NCBI RefSeq assembly: GCF_900115585.1
Contig: NZ_FOWZ01000001.1
Span: 827,461 to 891,460 of the forward strand
DNA: 64,000 nucleotides
Direction of reading: 5' to 3'
Origin: Qipengyuania nanhaisediminis
GTDB lineage: Bacteria; Pseudomonadota; Alphaproteobacteria; Sphingomonadales; Sphingomonadaceae
This document shows positions 17,430 through 26,479 of this stretch, in pieces; position 1 is the first letter of the stretch; every line of letters starts with the position of its first letter. Below the pieces are notes generated by a model. The model worked only from the letters and a program-made list of their open reading frames with translations, made no database searches and was not told the DNA's origin. Made by a program: the position numbers and the translations under genes.

Positions 17430-18518
17430 TTAAGCTACGTTCCCGAAGTCACCGAAGCTGAGTGCGGTCGGGTTCCTGATCGCAATGCCCAGGCGGCTCT
17501 CACAACGGATCGTCACGAGGTTGCGAACAAAGTTGTCGCCGTCCTCAGTCGAAAGCTGCACAGTGGGTGCCTGCCTGTCATACAGCGTGGCCGCGCGTGC
17601 GAAGTCACCGACAAGGAACTTATCGACTGAGATTGCCGTCGTAGGGACCACCGGAAGGCCAAACAGGTTAGGCGCAACGCTCGCCTGCGGATCGCCGAGA
17701 ATATACTTCCCGTCACCGTCCTTGAGCAGGCGCATCCGCATCCAGTCGGAAGGGTGTACCGCAACGCCGTTCGGCTCATAATCCGCCAACGACACCTGCA
17801 AAGCAGCAAGCGCAATCTTGTCGATCATGTTTTCCGACGCCGGGGCAAACTCTGCCGAGTAGGCCGTGGCGTTGGTAATCAGGCCGTCGAGGTTCGGGCT
17901 TACACCGTCACCGTTCAGAAGCTGCGCATCCTCCGCAAGGGCGAGGCCAAAGCGAAGCTCATTGTCGATGACCGACGCAAGCTGTGGGCTATCGTCGAGG
18001 ATCTGAACGCTGGCCTTGGTCCAGTGCGCAATCGTGCGCATCGGCAGGTTCAAAAGCTCGAAGGCGTAATCCGATTCAGCCTTCAGTGCGCCTTCCGCCT
18101 GCGTGGCGGCGTTATTCGTGCGCGTGGTCTGGTTGACCCAATCAACCGAGCCATTGCTGGTATTCACTACCGTAAGCAGGTCGCGAATGCGCGGAGTACG
18201 CCGGGCGATAAGGTTTGGCGTGTTCTCGCGCATCGGATCGGCAAAAGCGCCGCCGCTTGCTGCCGCACTGGTGATGTCTTTCACCTCCAGGCGAACGCGC
18301 CCCGGCTGCGACTCTTTCACTTCCGAAAGGGCCTTTACCTGATCGCTTTCGGCAATCTGCTCGCCCCAGCTCTTCGCGAGGTAGTCCCCGCTAGGGCCAC
18401 TGCGCGCATATTTCTGTTCCATCTCGTTTAGGCGCGAGTTGGTTTCGCGAAAGCGGTTGTCGATCGACGCCTTCACTTCGTTGGCCAGTTCGGCGGCGGT
18501 TTTGGTCTGCAAAGTCAT
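17430..18518 (-). CDS. HK97-fold major capsid protein
   Basis: 362-residue phage capsid subunit. Residues 1-60 are a coiled-coil, delta-domain-like scaffold (ELANEVKASIDNRFRETNSR); the shell fold follows with PNLIARRTPRIRDLLTVV, VDWVNQT, the long-helix segment LPMRTIAHWTKASVQILDDS, NGDGVSPNLDGLI and WMRMRLLKDGDGKYILG. This is full length for the family. No prohead protease, portal or terminase gene is visible in the island, so either a helper phage supplies them or the shell is used differently. Last gene of the leftward operon. Confidence 0.93.
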   Translation of the reverse strand: MTLQTKTAAELANEVKASIDNRFRETNSRLNEMEQKYARSGPSGDYLAKSWGEQIAESDQVKALSEVKESQPGRVRLEVKDITSAAASGGAFADPMRENTPNLIARRTPRIRDLLTVVNTSNGSVDWVNQTTRTNNAATQAEGALKAESDYAFELLNLPMRTIAHWTKASVQILDDSPQLASVIDNELRFGLALAEDAQLLNGDGVSPNLDGLITNATAYSAEFAPASENMIDKIALAALQVSLADYEPNGVAVHPSDWMRMRLLKDGDGKYILGDPQASVAPNLFGLPVVPTTAISVDKFLVGDFARAATLYDRQAPTVQLSTEDGDNFVRNLVTIRCESRLGIAIRNPTALSFGDFGNVA

Positions 18519-18532
18519 GTCGTTTTAATCCC

Positions 18533-18788
18533 GTCTAAGTCTAATCTCTGGAGGATCGCGACGGGCAAGGCTGGGCCGTAACTCGTGTGCGATCTCGACA
18601 CAGGAAAGCAGGCGCAAAGCCGCGCTCTCCAAAAGGCCCTATTGCCGCCAGACTCGCTCCGGACTTGGCTTTTCAGGCTATGTCGCCGACCGCCCCGGAC
18701 TCGCTCCGGGCAACGTTACAGCGTGTTCTCCAGCCTCTCGCTGGAAGGAACGGTTAGCGACTAGCACAAAAGGGGAACAAAGTCAAGG
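18533..18788. other. Non-coding structured region upstream of the capsid gene
   Basis: About 255 bp without a plausible gene. It holds two direct copies of GACTCGCTCCGG (18651-18662 and 18698-18709); the second sits in a perfect stem CCCGGA-CTCGC-TCCGGG (18694-18710). A third hairpin, TCCAGC-CTCTC-GCTGGA, is at 18729-18745. Transcripts of the leftward operon would carry this as the capsid mRNA leader. Possible attenuator, RNA switch or packaging site; nothing decides between them. Confidence 0.5.
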
Positions 18789-19016
18789 TTAGAAAGCCTT
18801 TATCCAAGCATCTCCGAAGCGCCGGACGCGCTCGCCTTGGCCTTCCAGCCAGTCCGCTGTTTTATCTCTCCCGCCCGCCTTCAGGGATCGTTCGGTTGCT
18901 GCCGTCATGAGGGCAGACATGATCGATCGCTCAGAGCATCCAGCGACCAGGAGGTTGTCGATCCATTCGTGTGCCTTCAGGAGGAGGGCGGCGGTTTCTT
19001 GCATCTCTTCGTTCAT
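18789..19016 (-). CDS. Small island protein, 75 aa
   Basis: Not recognised. Helical, charged: MNEEMQETAALLLKAHEWID followed by RSIMSALMTAATERSLKAGG. Start chosen at ATG 19016 because GGGAGGAC lies six bases upstream; the five-codon extension has no ribosome site. Part of the leftward HNH-to-capsid gene string. Confidence 0.55.
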   Translation of the reverse strand: MNEEMQETAALLLKAHEWIDNLLVAGCSERSIMSALMTAATERSLKAGGRDKTADWLEGQGERVRRFGDAWIKAF

Positions 19017-19117
19017 GTTTTGTCCTCCCACTGCCTCGCGCGCGGGCGCGGGCGAAAAGCTGTATTTGCGGTTTCAAACGGATATCACGTCGCTCCGTGG
19101 CTCTTTGGCTGTAGAGT

Positions 19118-19321
19118 TCACCCGTCCCCCCTGAGGCTGTTTGCAAACTCGATGACGCTCTTGCGCTTCTCGTCGCCTTCAATTCGGATGATCGCCTGAA
19201 TAGCCATGAGGCAGGCCGCGTCGTCCGCGCTCTCCATTCCCATTAGGTAGAGTTCGGCGATTGCATCATCGATGATTGCGCGGGTCTTGGCCTGAAGGTC
19301 GCTATGCTTACGGTCGTTCAT
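19118..19321 (-). CDS. Small helical island protein, 67 aa
   Basis: Not recognised. An acidic helical protein (AKTRAIIDDAIAELYLMGMES, LMAIQAIIRIEGDEKRKS). GAGGAG lies eight bases before the ATG, which is 4 nt after the HNH stop codon, so the two genes are probably co-transcribed. Its size and place resemble small phage-morphogenesis accessory genes, but I see no terminase small-subunit motif. Confidence 0.55.
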   Translation of the reverse strand: MNDRKHSDLQAKTRAIIDDAIAELYLMGMESADDAACLMAIQAIIRIEGDEKRKSVIEFANSLRGDG

Positions 19322-19325
19322 AAGG

Positions 19326-19634
19326 TCACTCCTCTATCGGCCAGCCGTCCACGCCGAATGTCGGCTTGATGCGGTGGCCCTTGTCGCGAAGGTTCTTTTC
19401 GAGGTGACAGGGTTTGCACAGGATCTCCAAGTTGCTCGGATCATCCGTGCCACCCTTGGCTTTCGGCGTGATGTGGTCGCACTGATTGCCAGCTCGCACG
19501 CGGCCCCTGCGCTTGCATTCTTGGCAAAGGTGTTTGTCGCGTTCGAGGATGACCTTGCGCAGCTTGTCCCAGGCAGTGCCGTAGCCTTGCTGGTGGCGTG
19601 TCTTGCCGCCTTTGTCCCATGCCTTGCGTGTCAT
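19326..19634 (-). CDS. HNH endonuclease, phage type, 102 aa
   Basis: Compact HNH/His-Me finger nuclease: zinc-holding CQEC (near residue 37) and CKPC (near 84) flank the catalytic CDHITPKAKGGTDDPSNLEIL core. In HK97-like phages such a nuclease sits beside the terminase genes and is needed for genome packaging cleavage; here it sits two small genes from the capsid gene. ATG 19634 overlaps the preceding small ORF's stop as ATGA. Confidence 0.85.
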   Translation of the reverse strand: MTRKAWDKGGKTRHQQGYGTAWDKLRKVILERDKHLCQECKRRGRVRAGNQCDHITPKAKGGTDDPSNLEILCKPCHLEKNLRDKGHRIKPTFGVDGWPIEE

Positions 19635-19870
19635 GGTCGCTGCCCCAGGATCTGATCTGTGAGCGCGAGAGTTTCACTTCCACGCCGATCCTGAGGTTTA
19701 AGACGCTGTCGCAATGAAGCGCCTCCCACGGGCCACCATCGCGGTCGATGTTGTGCGGTCCAATCGTGATCGAGTTCGCAACGGGTGGAATTGGGCCACG
19801 TGCAATTTGGGCTATCAAAACGGTCGTTTTTCTCCGCCCTGGTATGGCTAATATATAAGCGTTGAGACAT
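19631..19870 (-). CDS. Doubtful small ORF before the HNH gene, 79 aa
   Basis: Starts 16 nt after the Rep-like gene stop and ends with an ATGA overlap on the HNH start, which is operon-like spacing. Its composition (many Arg, Trp, His and Pro) looks like a shadow frame. A competing frame, 19441-19818 from a TTG codon, has a more natural first 60 residues (DRDGGPWEALHCDSVLNLRI, VEVKLSRSQIRSW) but runs deep into the HNH gene. One of the two may be real, or the interval may hold a frameshifted gene. Confidence 0.3.
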   Translation of the reverse strand: MSQRLYISHTRAEKNDRFDSPNCTWPNSTRCELDHDWTAQHRPRWWPVGGASLRQRLKPQDRRGSETLALTDQILGQRP

Positions 19871-19885
19871 GGTCAGCAGACTCCC

Positions 19886-20416
19886 TCAGACAACTTTGGC
19901 TGTTTTGCGTGCTTTTGCGGTTTCGACTGCTGACATTGCCTCAGCAGACATTTTCGACCCTGCTGACCCACCCTCAGCAGACGTGCTTGCATCTGCTGAG
20001 ACGTGGTCAACGCCGTTTTTTCGCGGCCAGTCGCGGTATTCATTCGTCGCGGGCTTGATGAATGGCGGGCTGCCGCTGGAGATAAAGGTGAGACGATACT
20101 GCCTAGAGTGCCGCTCTTTCCAAATGCTCTCCGCTGCTATGTCGAGCAGACCGCGTTCGATGGTGTCAGCGATAGCGCGGGCAATCCGGCTATAGTTCTG
20201 ATTGCCAAGGTCCTCGCCTAGCTCGCGATAGCTGCATCCTATCTGCCCGTTATTATAACCATTGAAGCGGGACAGGATCGCCAGCAGGACAGCTCGTCCG
20301 TATAGGTCGAGGCTGCGATAGGCTTCGCTCTTGTGGACGACTTTGGGAAGCCCGATTAGGCCATCCCCGCGCGTGTCAGCCCGATGGTCTGCGCTGTATT
20401 TCTTGCGCCTACCCAT
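19886..20416 (-). CDS. Winged-helix DNA-binding protein, replication-initiator-like, 176 aa
   Basis: Residues about 28-115 form a winged helix-turn-helix (SEAYRSLDLYGRAVLLAILS, SYRELGEDLGNQNYSRIARA, ERGLLDIAAES, QYRLTFI), a pattern found in small alphaproteobacterial phage and plasmid replication or regulatory proteins. The C-terminal 60 residues are Ala/Ser-rich and probably disordered. No primase or helicase motif is visible, so it would recruit host replication proteins if it is an initiator. Coded just downstream of three small genes and the excisionase-like gene. Confidence 0.6.
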   Translation of the reverse strand: MGRRKKYSADHRADTRGDGLIGLPKVVHKSEAYRSLDLYGRAVLLAILSRFNGYNNGQIGCSYRELGEDLGNQNYSRIARAIADTIERGLLDIAAESIWKERHSRQYRLTFISSGSPPFIKPATNEYRDWPRKNGVDHVSADASTSAEGGSAGSKMSAEAMSAVETAKARKTAKVV

Positions 20417-20420
20417 ACCG

Positions 20421-20645
20421 TCACCTTACCGTTCGCTTGCGCCGGATCGGCTTGACGTTGACGAGGTCGGGCGGTGGCTCGTTAAATGCCTCTGTCACCG
20501 CCTTTCCCGATGACATTGCAAGACTAGCGAGCTGATGACGCGTCAGGGCTAGGGTGATGGGTTCACCATCGCCGCTAGGCATTGACACGAACGTCAGATC
20601 GCCTTCGCGTCTAATGGTCGCGTTACCTGTTGCTAGGACAATCAT
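20421..20645 (-). CDS. Small conserved-looking island protein, 74 aa
   Basis: Not recognised by function. Beta-rich start (IVLATGNATIRREGDLTFVSMP) then ITLALTRHQLASLAMSSGKA, a pattern I associate with small uncharacterised sphingomonad proteins. ATG overlaps the upstream gene stop as ATGA and its own stop is 4 nt before the winged-helix gene, so it is in the same operon. Confidence 0.6.
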   Translation of the reverse strand: MIVLATGNATIRREGDLTFVSMPSGDGEPITLALTRHQLASLAMSSGKAVTEAFNEPPPDLVNVKPIRRKRTVR

Positions 20646-20926
20646 TCGGCGTCCTCCGGCTCCCGTCCGTTATGCTCGCAGCCGCCGGGGTCCGATATTT
20701 GGCAGCCTGCACCGTGCCAAGGTCTTGCTGGCCAATCGGCGAAGTCATCTTCCGCCGCTGTGGCTTCTTTATCGGGATCGCCATCGGCAAGGTCGAGGAG
20801 GTCAATCGCAACTGCAATGAAGCCTTCAATCTCCGTCCTGCTATGCCGTGCGAGAATGCGGAGCACAGGGGCGGGGGGAACGCCTCGCGCAAGCGAGGTT
20901 AGGGGAATGGTTTTCGTTTCAGCCAT
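20642..20926 (-). CDS. Small island protein, 94 aa
   Basis: Not recognised. MAETKTIPLTSLARGVPPAPVLRILARHS suggests a short DNA- or protein-binding helix, followed by an acidic half (LLDLADGDPDKEATAAEDDFADW). Start set at ATG 20926 behind GGAGG with six-base spacing; the longer open frame begins with unlikely sequence. ATGA-coupled to the next gene. Confidence 0.55.
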   Translation of the reverse strand: MAETKTIPLTSLARGVPPAPVLRILARHSRTEIEGFIAVAIDLLDLADGDPDKEATAAEDDFADWPARPWHGAGCQISDPGGCEHNGREPEDAE

Positions 20927-21055
20927 TGTCGGCCTCCATCGGGAACCAGGACAGGCGTGAGAGCCACAAAAGGCGCGCGCGATGTGCCTGATTTGCTTGA
21001 AGTGTCGGGCGATTTCGGCTAGTGAGAGCTTCGAAGTGTCCAGCTTCAATGGAAG

Positions 21056-21083
21056 CCCTCTGAGCCGTGCTCAGGGGGTTTTT
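21056..21083 (+). terminator. Rightward terminator with no rightward gene before it
   Basis: CCCTCTGAG and CTCAGGGGG form a 9-bp stem (one G-T) followed by TTTTTCTTT. The T-run is on the plus strand, but every supported gene here runs leftward and the next plus-strand gene starts later, at 21388. It implies a rightward transcript ending here, possibly a small RNA from the 20927-21055 gap. Confidence 0.6.
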
Positions 21084-21096
21084 CTTTGCCTCGTCC

Positions 21097-21273
21097 TTAG
21101 ACAGCCTCCGAGCGGAAAGCCGCTTCGAGTTCGGACTTGCGAAAGAACAATCGCCGTCCCTTGCGGATGACGGGCAGTTCACCGCTTTCGACAAGATGAT
21201 AAATAGCGCGGCGGGGCAGGCCGCAATACGACGCGGCTGCTTGTGCGCCACGGATGAGATCATGATTTAGCAT
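21097..21273 (-). CDS. Excisionase/AlpA-like HTH protein, 58 aa
   Basis: MerR-like single-domain DNA binder: AQAAASYCGLPRRAIYHLVESGELPVIRKGRRLFFRKSELEAAF is the helix-turn-helix plus wing (HTH_17) used by excisionases and AlpA regulators of integrases. Start ATG 21273 with GGAG upstream; an eight-codon longer form is possible. Divergent from the gene at 21388 across a symmetric control region, and the first gene of the leftward operon. Confidence 0.8.
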   Translation of the reverse strand: MLNHDLIRGAQAAASYCGLPRRAIYHLVESGELPVIRKGRRLFFRKSELEAAFRSEAV

Positions 21274-21281
21274 TAGGCCAA

Positions 21282-21381
21282 CTCCGTTGAAGATCATTCT
21301 TCGACTGCGAAGAACAATCCTTATCTACTGGCTTCGCTTGATTCCGTCAAGGGATAAGAATATACTTTATCTTCAACGGAG
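21282..21381. promoter_or_regulatory. Symmetric divergent control region of the island
   Basis: A perfect 13-bp inverted repeat, CTCCGTTGAAGAT (21282-21294) and ATCTTCAACGGAG (21369-21381), lies just upstream of the start codons of the two divergent genes and includes each ribosome-binding GGAG. Inside it, TTCTTCG-ACTG-CGAAGAA (21297-21314) is a second palindrome. Both divergent promoters must lie in this 114-bp gap. This is the layout of a phage or satellite genetic switch; which protein binds is unknown. Confidence 0.6.
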
Positions 21382-21387
21382 GTCTTG

Positions 21388-22026
21388 ATGCATCACACAT
21401 ACGCGGAACTGGAAGCATTTCTTGCGGAAATACATAGGGTTGCGCCTGAAAAGAGGACCGCACTAAAAGGGAGGATAAAACACTTCCAAAGACTGGGGTG
21501 GCCTTCTGGCACTAATCAGGGGAAGGGCGCGCGTGTGCAGTATGGCGTTGGGCAAACCCTAAGCTTCGCCATGGGCTTCGAGCTGCTGCAACTCGGCCTC
21601 ACGCCCGAAAGAGTGGTTGGCCAGATGAAATACGCAGGCGGCTATTTGGTAGATGGGTTTATTGAATGCCTGGATCAGCAGCCGGAAGATCCCGACCCGG
21701 TGTTTTATATTTTTGCACCAGAGAGCCTCCATCAGTTTCGCGGTGAAGCGGGCGAGGCTCCGGGCTTTTCAAGCATGATGCTGTCCCGGAGCGAGGTTCA
21801 AAAGATGCTTCCCATCTCCCCGCTCTTCAAGTCTCGCCGCTTCGCGTTCATCGATATGTACGAGGTGTTTTCGGCCTACGTAGAATATTTCCAGAAGGCA
21901 GGAGCGCTTGGCGAACGAGAGGAGCTTAGGGAGCCCCTCATGAAGTGGCAAAGATTGAGACAGGACGCCATTGATCGCTATTACGAACGTATTGAGGAAC
22001 TAGCGAATGGCAATCCGAAAGCGTAA
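21388..22026 (+). CDS. Putative DNA-binding regulator upstream of integrase, 212 aa
   Basis: Not firmly recognised. N-terminal half (KGRIKHFQRLGWPSGTNQGK, TLSFAMGFELLQLGLTPERV) looks like a MerR-type helix-turn-helix with a following helix; the C-terminal half is helical (YVEYFQKAGALGEREELREP). ATG 21388 follows GGAGG at five bases, better than the TTG one codon earlier. Its last 20 bases overlap the integrase start, so integrase expression is coupled to it. Likely the island's switch regulator. Confidence 0.65.
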   Translation: MHHTYAELEAFLAEIHRVAPEKRTALKGRIKHFQRLGWPSGTNQGKGARVQYGVGQTLSFAMGFELLQLGLTPERVVGQMKYAGGYLVDGFIECLDQQPEDPDPVFYIFAPESLHQFRGEAGEAPGFSSMMLSRSEVQKMLPISPLFKSRRFAFIDMYEVFSAYVEYFQKAGALGEREELREPLMKWQRLRQDAIDRYYERIEELANGNPKA

Positions 22027-23134
22027 CTGGATCGCCCCCGATGGCACGCCGAAACAGGCTTGGCTGGTCGAGTATCGCGATCAGGCCGGTAAGCGGCGCT
22101 TCAAGCAATTCCAGCGGCGAAAAGAAGCCGATGCGTGGGAGCTAAATGCGCGCGGTGAAGTCGCCAAGGGCATCCATACTCCTGACAGCGTTTCGATAAC
22201 GGTCGAAAAAGCTGCCGAGCGTTGGATTGATAGCGTCCGTGCTGCCAATCGCGAACCGACTACGGTGGCCGCATACGATCAGCACGTCCGTCTGCATATT
22301 GTCCCCAAGTGCGGAGCCGTGAAGCTCTCGCAGCTCACCGCGCCGATGGTGAAGGGATATCTAAACGAATGGCTTGGCGACCTATCGCGTCCGATGGCCG
22401 TGCGGGTTTTGAGATCCTTCAAGGCAATCCTAACGAATGCGCAGGAGGAAGGGCTGGTCGCGCAAAACGTGGCGCTGGCCGTCAAGCCGTCAAGAGTCAG
22501 CCGGGAAAAGCGAAAGGTAAAGCCGCCGAGCAAATCGGACCTACGCGCCATCCTGAAGGCCGCTGAAGGCTCAAACAATATCAAGGCGGGTGCGCTTGCC
22601 ACTCCGGCCATTTATAGCGGCCTGAGGGCGTCTGAGCTGCGTGGGCTGGCATGGGATAGCTTGGACCTGAAGCGCGGCACGGTAACGGTCGAGCAGCGCG
22701 CCGATGCGAAGGGTCATCTAGGCCCGCCGAAGTCGAAGGCAGGCTATCGGACAATTCCCCTGCCGAGCGGAGCGGTAACGATCCTGAAGCGGTGGAAGCT
22801 CGCTTGTCCTGCCCATGACGCGGGGCTGGTGTTCCCGAGCGAAAAGGGGAAGCCGCTCTCGCATACGGTCTTGATGAAAGACCTCATCGGCCCACTTCAG
22901 TGTTCGGCTGGTGTGACATCACAGAAGGGCGACAAGGCGCGTTATGGGATGCACGCCTTCAGGCACGCCGCTGCAAGCCTCTGGATCGACCGGGGGCTTA
23001 ATCCGAAGCGGGTGCAATATCTCATGGGGCATTCGTCAATTACAGTAACATTCGACACGTATGGCCACCTTTTCGAGACAGAACTCGAAGACGCGGACGC
23101 AATCGAGGCTGCACTTTTTTCGAAGGAGAATTGA
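22007..23134 (+). CDS. int: Tyrosine-type site-specific integrase, 375 aa
   Basis: Phage-type tyrosine recombinase: arm-binding N-terminus (residues 1-60), SAM-like core-binding domain (about 65-160) and catalytic domain with Arg207 (GLRASELRGL), His316 and Arg319 (HAFRHAAA), His342 (GHSSIT) and nucleophile Tyr352. All catalytic residues are intact. It presumably recombines the 48-bp tRNA-Gln core. Placed at the right end, reading toward attR, with one further small gene before the end. Confidence 0.95.
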   Translation: MAIRKRNWIAPDGTPKQAWLVEYRDQAGKRRFKQFQRRKEADAWELNARGEVAKGIHTPDSVSITVEKAAERWIDSVRAANREPTTVAAYDQHVRLHIVPKCGAVKLSQLTAPMVKGYLNEWLGDLSRPMAVRVLRSFKAILTNAQEEGLVAQNVALAVKPSRVSREKRKVKPPSKSDLRAILKAAEGSNNIKAGALATPAIYSGLRASELRGLAWDSLDLKRGTVTVEQRADAKGHLGPPKSKAGYRTIPLPSGAVTILKRWKLACPAHDAGLVFPSEKGKPLSHTVLMKDLIGPLQCSAGVTSQKGDKARYGMHAFRHAAASLWIDRGLNPKRVQYLMGHSSITVTFDTYGHLFETELEDADAIEAALFSKEN

Positions 23135-23138
23135 AATC

Positions 23139-23549
23139 ATGTCTGACTGGCGCGAACGTCAAGCCGAGGTCAATTTACTAAGGGAAGAGATTCAGGAGCA
23201 TCAAAAGCGCCTGTTCCTTTTTCAGCAGGAACAATCCGCAAGCCTTCAAGAGATACAAGACGAACGGGCACGCCGCGCTCCAAAGTTTGAATATCTGATT
23301 CTCGAAGACGTATCTGAGGAGGAGCTAGACATTCGGGGCGCGAACGGGTGGGAGTTAGTCAACTTTGCTAGTTACAGCGTCGGCGGCGGCGGAATGGGAG
23401 TTACCGCCTATAAGGTTCATCTTCGATACGTCTTCAAACGAGAAATGCTGCCCCTTTCAGACGAGCTACAAGCTATCTATGACGAGATGGATAACCTAAG
23501 ACGCGAGATAGCAACCAAAAGCGCACGCGTTGACGCTCTGGTCGATTAG
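23139..23549 (+). CDS. DUF4177-like protein with flanking coiled coils, 136 aa
   Basis: N-terminal coiled coil (residues about 5-45), then a small domain with KFEYLILEDVSEEELDIRGANGWELVNF typical of DUF4177-like proteins, and a second coiled coil at the C-terminus (DELQAIYDEMDNLRREIATK). Four nt after the integrase stop, so likely co-expressed, with GGAGA before its ATG. Function unknown. Confidence 0.7.
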   Translation: MSDWRERQAEVNLLREEIQEHQKRLFLFQQEQSASLQEIQDERARRAPKFEYLILEDVSEEELDIRGANGWELVNFASYSVGGGGMGVTAYKVHLRYVFKREMLPLSDELQAIYDEMDNLRREIATKSARVDALVD

Positions 23550-23553
23550 TCGA

Positions 23554-23582
23554 TGCAACACCAGTGCAACACCAGTGCAACA
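23554..23582 (+). repeat. Right-end TGCAACA triplet, candidate integrase arm sites
   Basis: TGCAACA at 23554, 23565 and 23576, each 11 bp apart, extended to CAGTGCAACAC in the last two copies. With the pair at the left end, both island ends carry phased copies 37-120 bp inside the attachment cores, as expected for recombinase accessory sites. Confidence 0.6.
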
Positions 23583-23618
23583 CAGGCCGGATTTTGATTT
23601 AATTTCAATGCTCATCCG

Positions 23619-23666
23619 CGGACTCTGACTCCGTCAATTGAGGTTCGAATCCTCACGGGGCATCCA
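23619..23666 (+). repeat. attR: 48-bp copy of the tRNA-Gln 3' part
   Basis: Identical to 13393-13440 from the anticodon stem through CCA. The 5' half of the tRNA is missing here, so it is not a functional tRNA gene. It marks the right boundary of the integrated element; host sequence resumes after it. Confidence 0.92.
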
Positions 23667-23724
23667 CTTCTCATTCCCTTTGCTCTCTTGCCAAGAGCCC
23701 GCCGCGGGGTAACCCTCGCGGTCG

Positions 23725-24324
23725 ATGGGTAAACTTGCACCTGGCCGCAAGGCCATTGTCGTCTCGTTCGCGATCGCAGCAGCTGCGGTTGCGATCCTGC
23801 TTGCGATGGATCGCCCGCAAATCTGCGAATGCGGCTATGTTAAGCTGTGGCACGGGCTGATCAACGATGCGGGTAACAGTCAGCATATCGCGGACTGGTA
23901 TACGCCCAGCCACATCATCCATGGCATGATCTTCTACGCGCTGGGCTGGTGGATCTTCGCCAAGCGCGGATGGGGAGGGACGCAGGCGGCCTCGCGCTGG
24001 GGCTTGCCGCTGGCGGTGTTTCTCGAGGCAGCATGGGAAGTTGCCGAGAATACGCCGATGGTGATTGACCGCTTCCGTTCGGTCACGGCGAACTTCGGCT
24101 ATTCCGGAGACAGCGTGCTCAATTCCGCCGCAGACATCGGCTGGATGAGCTTCGGCTTCTGGCTCGCGCTGCGCCTTCCGGTGAAGTGGACGGTGGCGCT
24201 GGCCATTATCGGTGAAGTAATCGCCGGGATCGTCGTACGCGACGGGCTGGTGCTCAATGTCATCATGCTGCTTTTCCCGATCGACGCCATCGCCGAATGG
24301 CAGGCGGCGAGCACGCATGGCTGA
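23725..24324 (+). CDS. DUF2585 family membrane protein
   Basis: 199 residues, about five membrane helices, matching the DUF2585/UPF0314 family of alphaproteobacteria (SQHIADWYTPSHIIHGMIFYAL and FLEAAWEVAENTPMVIDRFR are the strongest stretches). Function unknown. First host gene to the right of the island; before insertion it would have lain directly after tRNA-Gln. Confidence 0.85.
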   Translation: MGKLAPGRKAIVVSFAIAAAAVAILLAMDRPQICECGYVKLWHGLINDAGNSQHIADWYTPSHIIHGMIFYALGWWIFAKRGWGGTQAASRWGLPLAVFLEAAWEVAENTPMVIDRFRSVTANFGYSGDSVLNSAADIGWMSFGFWLALRLPVKWTVALAIIGEVIAGIVVRDGLVLNVIMLLFPIDAIAEWQAASTHG

Positions 24325-24369
24325 CGTGACTGTGCTGGACTCGGCCTCGCCACGGTTCTAGAGAATCTG

Positions 24370-26407
<2,038 letters not shown>

Positions 26408-26479
26408 AAGGCCGAGAATTAAGCTGACACTTAATAAATAGCACCTATGTAACTCGCAAATGAAGCAGTTTGAGGTGTT

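Larger units (their letters stand above)
13393..23666. mobile_element. Integrative element in tRNA-Gln encoding an HK97 capsid protein
   Basis: Bounded by exact 48-bp direct repeats (13393-13440 and 23619-23666) that are the 3' part of tRNA-Gln; the excised circle would be about 10.2 kb. It carries a tyrosine recombinase at the right end, an excisionase-like gene and divergent regulator, a winged-helix Rep-like protein, an HNH nuclease, a major capsid protein, small ORFs, and cargo genes at the tRNA side. Base use and codon style are visibly lower in GC than the flanks. No portal, terminase, protease or tail genes are recognisable, so it resembles a phage satellite or reduced prophage rather than a full phage. 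Confidence 0.9.

Noticed and set aside
13441..23618. Complete prophage
   Set aside because: Capsid, HNH, integrase and regulators are present, but no terminase, portal, protease, tail or lysis gene can be recognised in the 10 kb.
23619..23666. Second tRNA-Gln gene
   Set aside because: Only the 3' 48 bases are present; the acceptor 5' strand and D arm are missing, so it is attR, not a tRNA gene.
26424..26451. Sigma-70-like promoter upstream of the DarT-like gene
   Set aside because: CTGACA and TATGTA are 16 nt apart, but the -10 match is only three of six, too weak to list as a feature.
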